The notes under the pieces are model-generated. The model was not told where the DNA came from, did not search any database, and was given only the letters and a program-made list of their open reading frames with translations. Both the position numbers and the translations under genes were made by a program. Below are positions 29,185 through 39,400 of a DNA stretch of 64,000 nt, in pieces. Origin of the DNA: Oegoconia quadripuncta (Eukaryota; Arthropoda; Insecta; Lepidoptera; Autostichidae); NCBI GenBank assembly GCA_949316235.1, contig OX438741.1, forward strand, positions 40,500,067 to 40,564,066, given 5' to 3'. Every line of letters begins with the position of its first letter. Position 1 is the stretch's first letter.

Positions 29185-29412
29185 TAATAATAATAAATAT
29201 CCTTAGACATACACATATGGCCATCTAGTTCCACAGTAAGCAACTATAGGCTTGTGTTGTGGATACCAGATGGTTGATATACTACATAAATACATAACTC
29301 GGGTACACATGTCCGCGTTCATCATACAAACATATGCCCCTAGCAGGATTCGAACCCGCAACCTTTTGGTATAGTGGTCAGAGTTGCTAACCACTACACC
29401 AAACAGGTCGTC
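29185..29412 (-). mobile_element. SINE-B, reverse, internal deletion
   Basis: AAATATCCTTAGACATACAC to CTACACCAAACAGGTCGTCG. The A-rich segment of the core (~40 bp) is missing. A and B boxes are intact. Confidence 0.85.
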
Positions 29413-29530
29413 GTGCATTGTCACCGAACTTACATAAATATGCCAAATTTCAGCTCAATCAGATACCATACAAGTGGTTGAAAAACGCTTTGCTGATTTT
29501 GAAACGGACAACTTATATACGAACATTGCA

Positions 29531-29746
29531 AAGTTGGTGTAGTGGATAGTGACCCTGTCAGCGAAACCAACGGTTGCGGGTTCGAAACCCGCGACGGGTA
29601 AATGTTTGTGTGATGAATATGAACATTTATTCCTGAGTCATGGATCTTTATATAAATATTTATGCATGTTTATCCGTTATCTAGTATCCATAGGAGAAGC
29701 TTTGCTTAGTTTGTGACTAGATGATTGGTGTAAATGTCCGAAATAT
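29531..29746 (+). mobile_element. SINE-A copy
   Basis: GTTGGTGTAGTGGATAGTGA head, GGGTTCGAAACCCGCGACGG (one B-box change), end at TGTCCGAAATAT. The first bases of the head are missing. Confidence 0.85.
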
Positions 29747-30303
29747 ATAAAAAAAGAAACTAAATAAGAGCTTGTTATAAGAACAGTGATGAAATAAAAT
29801 CAGTACATATGAAAGCAATGATATTAAATACCCCCGAGTATTGGATGCTGAAATATTAGCATTCTGGTTTCCGCTTCCGCTTGTATATTATAAAACGGGC
29901 GTTAGATGCATATAAGCATACCGGGGCGTGTCGACGCATAGAGACGTGCCGAATTAGGCGCCAGGGTAGCAGGTAATGGTTGAAAAGTCATCTTAAAAAT
30001 AGGCTATGGAAAGTCTAGATAGGTATTGCTATAACTAACATTTTTTTTAATATAAACTGACTATGTAATGGTTAATTGCTAGACGAGGCAATGCACAGGT
30101 TGTTTTTTTTTTCTTTGAAAAACAAAAAATGATTTGTGCTAAATCGAGGGTAGAATCATTGACGTAGAATAGTATTTCAGAATTAAGCGTAGATCTGCGT
30201 TTGAAAGAGATGCTATACAAGTTACATAAAGCTGTCCCTTTTTAACTGTCCTCAAGCAGAGATCTTTGCTTGAGCAACATTCTGAAATACGCACCGTAAA
30301 GTA
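29747..30303. other. No recognised feature
   Basis: No coding frame or repeat match. A T run lies near 30105. The sequence next to the following MITE-J (GTAAAGTA) is TA-rich. Confidence 0.35.
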
Positions 30304-30729
30304 TTAGGTCTTTACCTATGAAATTGGCGTTTTGTATGAAGAATTTCATTGAGACTGTTTTCTCCATACAAATATTTTTCATTTTTTTTTGGGAACGGCA
30401 AATCCAAATTTAGCTAAACTTTGTGTGGTATTATCGGATAACATTAAGTTAAGTATAGGCAGCGTTAATTTTTAAAAGTAACCGCTTTATAAAAGTTTCA
30501 GCGAATCTAAGAAATGATTATGGGAAGCCCATAAAAAGAGCTCTGTTCAAATTTTTTTTATTATACGATTTAACCCATAAATTAAAAAATATTTCATGTG
30601 AAACCTTGAAATAATATTCCATTTTCCAAATAAAATACAAATTTGGATGTAGCTTTGAAAATCGCAGGAATTGGTACATATGTTAACGAAGAAAAAAAAA
30701 CTCCAATTTCATAGGTAAAGACCCAATAT
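30304..30729. mobile_element. MITE-J, full length, ~426 bp
   Basis: TTAGGTCTTTACCTATGAAA at the left and the inverse TTTCATAGGTAAAGACCCAA at the right. It is the best full copy for defining the family, flanked by TA on both sides. Confidence 0.8.
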
Positions 30730-30841
30730 TATTTGTTTTAGTGATTAAAATGTAATAACTAGCTCTAACTTCAGAATTATTTAATAGTCCAACTCAATCA
30801 TCCGTCAATCTTATACGCATCTGTCACTCGGCCAACTCCCA

Positions 30842-31414
30842 AATCAAATCAAAATATTTTATTTCATAGGATAAAATTATCACTTGAAAACGTCACTATT
30901 AATATTAATATTACATTTAAATTTTAAATTTACTGCTCATTCACAAAGCTGACTTCCCAGAGAAGAATGAGCAAGAAACTCTAGGGTTGCTCTTTTAAAG
31001 ATTATGGGTTACAATTTGTGATTTCATAATTATATGAATAATAAGACAGCTATGTCCATGCTTGCTTATCATTCAAATAGTTAGTGATTTTATAATAGTC
31101 TTTTGTTAATAATTTCTGTTTTACGATTGCTTTAAATTTATTTAAAGGCAAATTTTGAATGTCTACTGGAACCTTATTGCCCTTTGAAGGATTTACTAAC
31201 TTTGTGAAGTCGGCTAACATAAACAGATAACTGGTTCTTATTCCTTGTATTAACATTGTGCCTATCACTATTTTTAGCGAATAAGGTTATATATTTTTTT
31301 TGCATATAACAAATTCTCATAAATGTATTGAGATGCCATTGTTAAATTATTAATTTCCTTAAACTTATCTCTAAGAGACACTCTAGGTCCTAATTTATAA
31401 ATGGCACGAATAGC
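30842..31414 (-). mobile_element. LINE-D 3' end, reverse
   Basis: AATCAAATCAAAATATTTTA tail, UTR, then reversed codons GYYKITNYLNDKQAWT, NKVPVDIQNLPLNKF and RAIYKLGPRVSLRDKFKEIN. ~18 bp between GNKVP and the CIRFY block are deleted, breaking the frame. Upstream of ~31415 the sequence no longer matches LINE-D. Confidence 0.85.
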
Positions 31415-31671
31415 ACGCACGCCAGCGACCACATCATCCTTTTGATATCTTCTCGCCTCCACCAGCTGTGTTGGGCAGCATTTGGGGACTTGCGCCACAG
31501 GCCGGTTGGCTAAACTTAATTTTATATCGTATCTAATTTTAATTAATGGCCCAAATAAATGTTGCGGCAAAAACTTTTAAACTTTTTCCATCTTACAGGA
31601 GAGCCATTTCTGCGGGCCGGTTGCACAATTTTGTTAAACTCTGGTAGTACTAAATTGTTTAACATACATAC

Positions 31672-31712
31672 ATAATGTCACACCTGTTTCCCGTGGTTAT
31701 CCTTCCGTTTTA
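31672..31712 (-). mobile_element. LINE-F 3' fragment
   Basis: TAATGTCACACCTGTTTCCC matches the end of LINE-F in reverse (as at 63700). Confidence 0.5.
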
Positions 31713-31856
31713 AAACTTATCGCACTAGTTTCATTTCTCAAAAGAATCTTTAGCAAATTTATATTTCGCATTTTAATCACTTTGTCAAATACTATATTGG
31801 CAACTTTTTACTTGCTCAAGTTGTATTAAGTCAATTTTTTTTCTTTGCACGACTGG

Positions 31857-32171
31857 TTCGTACTTGACCTCAATAACACCTGATGTTAAGTGATGATGAG
31901 GTCGAAGGTGGAAGCGTGCTGACCCGAGAACCGCAAAACATTTGGGGGACTGGCTATCTTATCTCTGACAACCGGAGCACAACAATGCTATTAACATTGC
32001 TGCTTGGCGGCAGATTTAGATAACATGGTGGTAGCTAACCAGGCGGACATTTTTTTAAATGCCCTACCACCAACCAAACCGAGTACTTAAACATGTACCC
32101 CGCTGGGGATCGAACCCGCGACCTCCGAATCGTTAACCCAATGTTGTTTATATTGAGCCATGGAGGCGGTT
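31857..32171 (-). mobile_element. SINE-C, full length, reverse
   Basis: CTTGACCTCAATAACACCTG through the core to CGAACCCGCGACCTCCGAAT and GGAGGCGGTT. Complete head and tail, poly-A reduced. Confidence 0.9.
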
Positions 32172-32509
32172 AATACAATATACATTAAGCAAATGCTTTA
32201 TTTTGTAAAAAATCATATTCCAAAAATAAGTTCGTTCATATTTTCATGTTAATATGGGTGATAATATAGGTTACGTAGGCTAGATTAGAACTGCTAGAAA
32301 AGTGGGTTAGGTTAGGTTAGAACTGTGACCCCAACAGAGCGCCAGCCGAGCGAGCGAAGAGAGCGTGCCGCGGCAACGGCCGGCGAAGCGCCGGAATTGA
32401 TTTGTATAATAACAATATATTTGGGAAGAGCATGTTATGTCAAACCCTATTTGACTACATAATACTTGGCAAAATTAAACATTGCCATGTAATATTCTAT
32501 AATATTTTT
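32172..32509. other. Spacer with TTAGG-like repeats and a GC-rich block
   Basis: GGGTTAGGTTAGGTTAG (32303-32320) contains three units of the insect telomeric motif. GC-rich sequence follows at 32325-32395 (GAGCGAGCGAAGAGAGCG, CGGCCGGCGAAGCGCCGG). No coding frame. Confidence 0.45.
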
Positions 32510-32640
32510 TATTGCACCAAAATATTACAATAACAGAGTACAAACAATAGGTCACGTAGAAAGGTGGACTTATCTCTTTAAGAGATCTCTTCCAGCCAAC
32601 CTGAGCATTGAAATAGGAAACTTAGTAAATTTGGGGTTTA
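32510..32640 (-). mobile_element. LINE-O 3' end, reverse
   Basis: TTTATTGCACCAAAATATTA, GAGATCTCTTCCAGCCAACC. Diverged O tail. Confidence 0.6.
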
Positions 32641-32754
32641 GCAGTAAATTGTGTGCAAAAGAAAAATCCTATAACGAATAATAAAACAAAAAAGAAAAAA
32701 AGAAAAGATAACTGAATAAATATACCTACTGCGAAATATATACATAACATAATT

Positions 32755-32786
<32 letters not shown>

Positions 32787-33019
32787 CTATAAACCTACAT
32801 ACACATACTAATATCACGAAAGATGGGAGAGGTAATGCTCTTTTAGCCTTTTCTTAAATACTGCATGTAATTATTTGTTAAACAATAAATTGCCAAAAAT
32901 AGTATTGTTAACTGTAAAATTGCCAAAAGCTGTTTTGCCAAATGTTTTTTTGCCAAATGAAAATTTAGGAAACATACTTTGGCATGTGATACTTTGGGAA
33001 TCGTCTTTTGCCCAAAAAT
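32641..33019. other. AT-rich sequence with a TA microsatellite
   Basis: (TA)n at 32758-32787. Around 32880-33000 TGCCAAA occurs repeatedly with variable spacing, but no clear repeat unit. Confidence 0.4.
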
Positions 33020-33085
33020 TAGTAATCCGTTTCCCGTAGGGGTAAACAGAGACCACAGACTTCCACTTGCTACAATTCTGACACA
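33020..33085 (-). mobile_element. LINE-F 3' fragment
   Basis: CCGTTTCCCGTAGGGGTAAA, GAGACCACAGACTTCCACTT, TTCTGACACACC: reverse of CQNCSKWKSVVSVYPYGK-type codons near the F ORF end. Confidence 0.65.
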
Positions 33086-33488
33086 CCCACACACATTATT
33101 AACCAGAACGACCGAACTTATGGCTATACCATGTAACAAAAAATGAACCCAAAGTCTGATTTAAAGAAGTTTTATTTTTTATTTCATTCTTTTATGCTAA
33201 AGCCCCTCAATTGCTCAGTAGTGTACAACATGGGCATTATCAAATCGCAGTGATGGTTTGGTGAGGTGTTTGCTATCACGAAGTGACTGAACCATATTTT
33301 TATGAAAAACCGACTGCGCCAGACTTTGCCTAACAAACCTGTAAGTGATAATATGGTACAGTCCCACCCTACCCCCAGGGGTATGGGCAGGGGTATGGTC
33401 GGTCTGCGATGAAGTTAGTGATATGATGATGATAAGATCAGATTTACATACAATTTTGACAGTTAATGAAGTCTAAAATAACATTGAT
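33086..33488. other. No recognised feature
   Basis: No supported gene. CCCAGGGGTATGGGCAGGGG at ~33375 is locally G-rich. Confidence 0.3.
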
Positions 33489-33730
33489 GACGACCGGTTG
33501 ATGTAGTGGACAGTGACCCTGTCAGCGAAACCAACGGTTGCGGGTTCGAATCCCGCGAGGGGTAAATGTTTGTGTGATGAATACGAGCATTTATTCCCGA
33601 GTCATGGATGTTTATATAAATATTTATGTATGTTTATCCGTTATCTAGTATCCATAGCACAAGCTTTGCTTAGTTTGGGACTAGATGATTGGTGTATAGT
33701 GTCCGAAATATTCATTATTATTATTATTGA
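33489..33730 (+). mobile_element. SINE-A, full length
   Basis: GACGACCGGTTGATGTAGTG (one A-box change), GGTTCGAATCCCGCGAGGGG, complete core, tail GTCCGAAATATTCATTATTA. Confidence 0.9.
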
Positions 33731-34604
33731 TTGTCAAACATTAAATAATAACATACAATACGTGTAATAATTTATAGAATTACAGAATTATTCAATAAAA
33801 TAATATAAGTAATTGTTCGAAATCTTAAATAATGGTCAGCATGGCTAACTGAAGTTTAAGCTCTCGCTGCAACCGGCCCGGTCGCAGGTGTCCCGTTAAT
33901 ACTGTTTGAGTGACTCGCCCGTTCACGACTAAACACAGTTTAAGAACATTTTGTGTGTTTACAGTGGCCCTGCAATTAAAAGTATTGGCGTGTTTTTCCA
34001 CGTGTTTTAGGTTACGTCATGGCCAGTGGTGGAGGTATTGCAATTGAAAGAAGTTTAGTTTCAAGTCGTATATTGGGAAAAAGGCACCATCTACAATTAT
34101 TTGTCAATTCATCTGATGACGTAACAATCTGTTGAGCGTTCGAATACTCAACGTCGACTAAACACTTTCGATGTATCAGGGTTCCATGTTTTAGCATTCG
34201 ATATTGGGTAGCAAACCCAGTGTGAGTAGGTACCCGTCAATGAAAAATCAGACGGTAAATCCACTGTGCACCTTGTATTAGTTTTTTTTTATGTTTTTTC
34301 ATTTCCGAATGAATAAGTACACAGCCCGAGGTGAAAAATATTCCAAATATAAAATTTTGTGAATAGAGGTTATTATTCGAACTCGCTACACGGCTGAGAG
34401 GCTGAAAAAGTGTAGTGATGGGGTAGCGTTTTATCGATAAAATATAAGTATTTAATATATAAAATATAAGTAATTAATATGTATTTTAAATTGTGTATGT
34501 ATTGTCCTTTGTCAATTGTGTTCCCATAACAGTGATGTTTTGTTAATGTATTGTTCTATATTTTAAGTATCGCTCATTGTCTGCAATAAAAACTTTAAAT
34601 TGGT
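33731..34604. other. No recognised feature
   Basis: ~870 bp. Open frames are short and unsupported (a 61-codon minus frame at 34012-34197). No repeat match noticed. Confidence 0.3.
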
Positions 34605-34748
34605 TTTTCTTTCCGAGGGTTAGCTGGAAGAAATCTCTTACAGAGATAAGTTCGATTTTTTTTTGGTATTGTAATTTCTGTTCTATGTTTGTTCAATGTA
34701 TGTTTGTATACTTATATGCAATAAAGTGTTAAACAAATAAATAAATAA
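34605..34748 (+). mobile_element. LINE-O 3' end
   Basis: GAGGGTTAGCTGGAAGAAAT, CTCTTACAGAGATAAGTTCG, ATATGCAATAAAGTGTTAAA and an (AAATA)n tail. Confidence 0.7.
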
Positions 34749-34904
34749 AAATAAAAATATTGACTTCGACCTAATCAACTTAAATATTTTTAAGTTTATC
34801 ACTTCCTCGTTCTCACAACAAATAATTATAATTCTATAATTTTATTTCAAAGAATCATTTGCAAATTCAGCCACTAACAGAAAATATACAAAATTAATTA
34901 ATAA

Positions 34905-35401
34905 ACCGAAAAAGGTTTGACCGAAGAACGATTGATCGAAAGCAGAATATATTGAATCAGAATCAGAATAATTTATTGTCAAAAAACTGGTACAATAGAT
35001 ATTATAATAAAGTTGGCTCACAGTTTTACCATATCAGGCATACAATATATTATTAATTACAAATATATAATTAATTACTCTATCATCAAGAATTTAGCTA
35101 TCATGCAACATCACTCTGTACTTAGCATAAAAATTAAAATATTTCATGAAACATTATGATAATTACCTACGTCATGCAAAAATTAATAAATACCTATGTC
35201 AATAATTTAATGAATGTCCACTCTAAATGTCAGATATAATAATGCAATATTATTAGATATCGAGATACTAAATACTATTAAACAATGTCAAAATACTAAT
35301 AATATAATACATTACGGAGTTTGTTCATTATTAAAATTTTTAATTAAAATCAACTCCGGAATGTACTCGGCTTTCGATGAATCGTACTTCGATCAAATGT
35401 A
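34905..35401. mobile_element. Foldback MITE-U split by a retroposon
   Basis: The left arm CCGAAGAACGATTGATCGAA (34919-34938) pairs with the inverse of TTCGATGAATCGTACTTCGA (35371 on). The arms continue toward GAGTACATTSCGGAGTT. The insertion 34955-35307 separates AATATATTG from AATACATTACGGAG; the uninterrupted junction is seen at 3390-3425. Confidence 0.6.
34955..35307 (-). mobile_element. Unclassified retroposon in MITE-U
   Basis: Begins AATCAGAATCAGAATAATTT, the inverse of an (ATTCTG)n-type retroposon tail with AATAAA-like signal, and has no recognised coding region. Flanks AATATATT(G) and AATACATT(A) are a plausible ~8-9-bp diverged target duplication. Confidence 0.5.
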
Positions 35402-35469
35402 ATTCAGTATACATACCTGTATATTAGCAAATATTATTAAAGATATTATTCCAAAAATACTCGTATTCA

Positions 35470-35635
35470 TTGTCAATCAATCAATCAATGAAATACTCTT
35501 TATTGCACAATTAACAAAAACTACATAAAGGTTACAGCGTATATCATTAATGTACAAAAAGGCGGGCCTTATCGCTAACAGTCATCTATTCCATGCAAAC
35601 CTTAGGGTAGAGATACAAGCTACAAGCAATGGTCT
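35470..35635 (-). mobile_element. LINE-O 3' end, reverse
   Basis: CAATCAATCAATGAAATACT, CTTTATTGCACAATTAACAA, GGCGGGCCTTATCGCTAACA, TCCATGCAAACCTTAGG. Confidence 0.7.
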
Positions 35636-35897
35636 TTATTAAACAAAAAAGAAACGCTACTGTCCGCTTTTTGTACGTTAAATTGTCGATATAATAAAAC
35701 TTTGTACGTTTAAAATGAACATCGACAACTCCCCGTGCCCCACTCTAATCTGAAGTTGAATGCAAAAGTCTGCATATTTGTAGATTTTTCACTAGAATCC
35801 TTCGTATTTATTACAGATATCATATGATTTCAACATTATATGAGAGGGTGGAAGTTTTTATGGATCCGTACTTAATATATACACATTTAGATTTTTT

Positions 35898-36272
35898 TTT
35901 TGTTGATATACAAAATTTTCCTTTCAATTAATTTAAAGATACTATAAAACAGAAACTTATTAAGAAAGCATATTATAAAATATCAGATTATTTAGATGAT
36001 AAACATTCATGGACATAACCAGCCCGTTCGCATAACCAGGCTATTTCACAATTAATAATGAAATATTTTAATATAAAATAGGTAGGTAGTAATTAATAAT
36101 TTTGTAATATAAAAACCTTTGTTTTAAAAAAGAGCTACCTCTCGAGTTTCTTGTTCTTCTCAGGGGAAAATTGCCTTTTGAACAAGCAGTAGCTTTAAAA
36201 ATGTAAAATCTGACTATTTTAAGTGTACCCTGTGTACCTACGAAATAAAGCATTTTTGATTTGATTTGATTT
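35898..36272 (+). mobile_element. LINE-D 3' end
   Basis: Starts at VDIQNFPFN codons and continues through YYKISDYLDDKHSWT and a stop. The UTR includes GAAATAAAGCATTTTTGATT and ends in (TTTGA)n. Same subfamily as 4201 and 17918. Confidence 0.85.
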
Positions 36273-36472
36273 GAATTCGCTGAATTATTTTATTGTTAAA
36301 TACATTAGTAAAATGTTGCCATAGTGCGTTTACATGTCCACCAGAGTGTAGCTGGAGGCAAGCAGGAAATTTTAATCAGGGGAACAATTTTTGCATTGGT
36401 CAAACATTATATCGCACTTCGAATTGAACATTCAAGTGGTGAACTATTCATTATTTCCTTTAAAAAATAGCT

Positions 36473-36780
36473 CGATTAATACAGACACGTGTGCACGAGT
36501 TATGGATGTTTTTATTTATGTACATTTATATGTCTCCGTACATTTTATATACTTTATGTATGTCTCCGTACATTGTATGTAGTTTACATATGTCTCCGTA
36601 CATTTTATGTACTTTATGTATGTCTCCGTACATTTAAGTGCTTTTTAAGTATTTATTTACAAAAAAAAAATATTTATGTTGTATATCAACCATCTGATAT
36701 CCACGACACAAGCCTATAGTTGCTTAGTGTGTAACTAGATGGCGCTGTGTGTATGTCTATGGATATTTATTATTATTATT
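36473..36780 (+). mobile_element. SINE-B with an internal tandem array
   Basis: 5'-truncated (starts near ATTAATACAGACACGTG). CGAGTTATGGATGTTTTTAT is followed by four 30-bp units in place of the usual ~25 bp, then TATTTATTTAC, the A run and the normal 3' end GTAACTAGATGGCGCTGTGT. Confidence 0.8.
36531..36650. repeat. 30-bp minisatellite, array 1
   Basis: TGTCTCCGTA starts exactly at 36531, 36561, 36591 and 36621: four units of 30 bp inside the SINE-B body. The last unit is degraded. Confidence 0.9.
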
Positions 36781-36786
36781 TATGTA

Positions 36787-36925
36787 TGTCTCCGTACATT
36801 GTATGTACTTTATGTATGTCTGCGTATTTTTTATGCACTTTATGTATGTCTCCGTACATTTTATGTAGTTTATGTATGTCTCCGCACATTTTATGTACTT
36901 TATGTAAGTCTCTGTACATCTTCGA
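36787..36925. repeat. 30-bp minisatellite, array 2
   Basis: The same unit starts at 36787, 36817, 36847, 36877 and (degraded) 36907. It begins right after the TTATTATTATT tail of the SINE-B. Repetitive peptide frames (YVCLRTFYVL) across the arrays follow from the 30-bp period and are not evidence of a gene. Confidence 0.9.
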
Positions 36926-37111
36926 GGTATGCCTATTTGTTGTTTTCACATTTACATTATATTGACTGTAAAATATGCAAAAACCGACAGGACGCAGGAA
37001 TACATTTGACATAATAAATTTAAATTAGAATTTTTGTCAAATTATCACTCGAAGACATTTTTAAAATTATTGACATTACTACTCATTTACAAAGCTTACT
37101 CTTTTTTTTTA

Positions 37112-37468
37112 TGCACAACGAGTTGGTACTTGACCTCAACCACACCTGAATCTGATGTTAAGTGAAGATGAGGTCGAAGATGAGGTGAAGGTGGAAGCGT
37201 ACTGACCCGGAAACCCCAACACCTTTGGGGGACTGGCTATCTTATCTTTGACAACCGGAACACAACAATGCTATTAACATTGCTGCTTGGCGGCAGATCT
37301 AAATCTGCCGCATTTAGATAAGATGGTGGTAGCTAGCCAGGCGTACATTTAAAATGCCCTACCACCAACCAAACCGAGTACTTAAACATGTACCCCGCTG
37401 GGGATCGAACCCGCGACCTCCGAATCGTAAACCCAATGTTGAGCCACATTGAGCCACGGAGGCGGTTA
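37112..37468 (-). mobile_element. SINE-C, full length with internal duplications
   Basis: Complete reverse copy. Two small anomalies: GATGAGGT...GAAG is duplicated near 37165, and GCGGCAGATCTAAATCTGCCGC (37289-37312) shows a short inverted copy next to its source. Confidence 0.9.
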
Positions 37469-37832
37469 AAGAACCGAAAGAAGAACGAGTAAGAACATCA
37501 AGGGTTGCTCTTTTATTGTATCACTAGCTGTTGCCCGCGACTTCGTTCGCGTGGAAAATTTCATCAAAATCGGCTCAGCAAAAAAAAGTAGTCTATATGT
37601 TAATGCAGGTTTGTCTACAAACCAAATTTCATCCAAATCCGTTCTGGCGTGAAGAGGTTACAAACGGACATACATAGGTTCGCATTAATAATACTAGTTG
37701 GGATTAGATTGAATATCGCCGAGCGGTCTATGTCCGTGCTTGTTCATCATCCAGATAGTCAGAAATTTTATAATAGGCGTTCGTATTTTCTGTTTTATGA
37801 TGGTTTAGAATTTATTTAAAGGCAAAATTTGA
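37469..37832 (-). mobile_element. LINE-D 3' end interrupted by repeat I
   Basis: The left piece (AGAACGAGTAAGAACATCAA, GGGTTGCTCTTTTA) ends ~37508. The right piece resumes ~37700 (GATTGAATATCGCCGAGCGG) and runs into the reversed ORF end. The continuous arrangement is seen at 47990-48075. Confidence 0.75.
37509..37699. mobile_element. Repeat I, ~190 bp
   Basis: ACTAGCTGTTGCCCGCGACT, TCGTTCGCGTGGAAAATTTC, CAAATCCGTTCTGGCGTGAA, ending AATAATACTAGT. It begins and ends with ACTAG-type sequence. Shorter relatives lie at 4984 and 62015. It is a common type of short lepidopteran repeat; class not assigned. Confidence 0.65.
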
Positions 37833-37833
37833 A

Positions 37834-38074
37834 TATAAATAAATAAATAAACATCTTTGCACATACACACAGCGCCATCTAGGTCCACAGTAAGCATCTA
37901 GGCTTGCGTTATGGGTACCAGATGGTTCATAAACTACACAAATACATTTTTTTTGTACATAAATACATAATATATAAATGAAAAACATTCATAACTCGGG
38001 AACACAATGTCTGTATCATACAGACATATGCCCCTAGCGGGATTCGAACCCGCGACGTTCTAACCACTACAACA
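37834..38074 (-). mobile_element. SINE-B, reverse
   Basis: AATAAATAAATAAACATCTT tail, GCGCCATCTAGGTCCACAGT, core, GGGATTCGAACCCGCGACG. The A-box region is shortened by a ~25-bp deletion. Confidence 0.85.
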
Positions 38075-38483
38075 AACAGTCGTTAAATGACTTAGTAATA
38101 TTGTGTGTCCTGCCAATACCATCATAATGTATACCATATTATAAAACTATAAACAAGTACATACAGATATATTGTACGCCATAGTACGTCTATCAGAGCT
38201 AGGGTTGCGCCCGTCGACTTGTCGACAATAGGATCTCAGGGACGGATCTCGCTAATTGGTATCGCTCTAGGCGGTTTCGAGTCAACGGAAGTGAATTTTT
38301 CTCGACAAAAATTCCGTGGAGAGGATGTTGGTGCTAAAAGTTTTAATGATTTGAATTTATAATTGAAATATAGTTTTGCACAGTGACAGTGTAACTTAAT
38401 GTGCATGTAAAGAAATATCTACAATTTATATTGTAATAATTATATTTATGGTTCTGTACAATGTATTGTGACACTGAATAAAA
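38075..38483. other. No recognised feature
   Basis: Includes a moderately GC-rich patch (CCCGTCGACTTGTCGACAAT, 38210-38229, with palindromic GTCGAC sites) and no supported gene. Confidence 0.35.
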
Positions 38484-38606
38484 AATCAATCAATCAATCA
38501 AATACGCTTTATTGTATAAATAAGGAAGGTACATTTAAATATCTTACAGAAACTACAAATTAGGCGGCCTTATCGCTTACAGCGATCTCTTCCAGGCAAA
38601 CCTATC
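38484..38606 (-). mobile_element. LINE-O 3' end, reverse
   Basis: AATCAATCAATCAAATACGC, TTTATTGTATAAATAAGG, GGCGGCCTTATCGCTTACAG, CGATCTCTTCCAGGCAAACC: a well-preserved O terminus. Confidence 0.75.
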
Positions 38607-38837
38607 ATCACGGATTTTACGGACAGAAAAATTTATGTATGTTACTAACTTTTTTTAAATTTATCAACTGCATTTCTCGAAATTATTGTGTGGTTTCAGC
38701 AAGAAGAAAGAATAAGAACCAACCCATCTCTCCCGTGATCCGTGACACGAAATCTATGGCCACCTAATTTGGGATAAGGTTACGTATATCTGTTATGCTC
38801 AAAGTCAAAAGGGAATATTTTTTAATGAATATTACAT

Positions 38838-39400
38838 ATTTTTTTTTTTTTATATGAGAGGGCGGCAAACGAGCATGCAGGTCACCTGATGGAAAGCAAT
38901 CACCGCCGCCCATGGACACCCGCAACACCACAAGGGTCACAGGTGCGTTGCCGGCCTTTGAGGAAGGTGTAGGCTCGTTTCTTGAAGGTTCCAATGTCGT
39001 ACTCGTTCGGGAATACCGCTACCGGAAGTCCGTTCCACAGGGTGGTCGTACGTGGTAAGAAGTTTCTTGAGAAACGTACAGTGGTAGACTTCCACTCATC
39101 CAGGTGATGTGGATGGAAATTTAATTTTCTCCGAGAAGTGTATCGGTTAAATTGAGCAGCGGGTATTAGCTCGAACAGTTCTTTAGAACACTCCCCATGA
39201 AATATGCGATAGAAAATGCAGAGGGACGCGACGTCTCTTCGCAACGCCAGGGGATCCAGTCGGTCAGTGAGACTCTCTTGGCCTACAATTCGGACTGCGC
39301 GACGTTGAACGCGGTCAAAAGGAAGAAGCTGGTACTGAGGTGCCCCAGCCCATAGGTGAGAACAATACTCCACGTGCGGCCGAACTTGCGCCTTATAAAG
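38838..39400 (-). pseudogene. LINE-H ORF2 C-terminus, open over 157 codons
   Basis: The minus strand has an uninterrupted frame (38900-39373): [132 protein letters not shown] and a stop. This is the region C-terminal to the reverse-transcriptase domain in CR1/Jockey-type LINEs. The YxDD catalytic part lies beyond the truncation. The UTR ends CCGCCCTCTCATATAAAAAA. The open frame suggests a relatively young insertion. Confidence 0.85.

Noticed and set aside
32758..32787. (TA)n tract as a regulatory or fragile site
   Set aside because: An ordinary dinucleotide microsatellite with no supporting context.
36531..36925. CRISPR-like array (30-bp periodicity)
   Set aside because: The whole 30-bp unit is repeated with no unique spacers, and the context is an insect SINE.
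36489..37014. Repetitive proteins with YVCLRTFYVL-type repeats
   Set aside because: The 30-bp array is divisible by three, so any frame through it repeats. The same DNA gives repeats on the other strand too.
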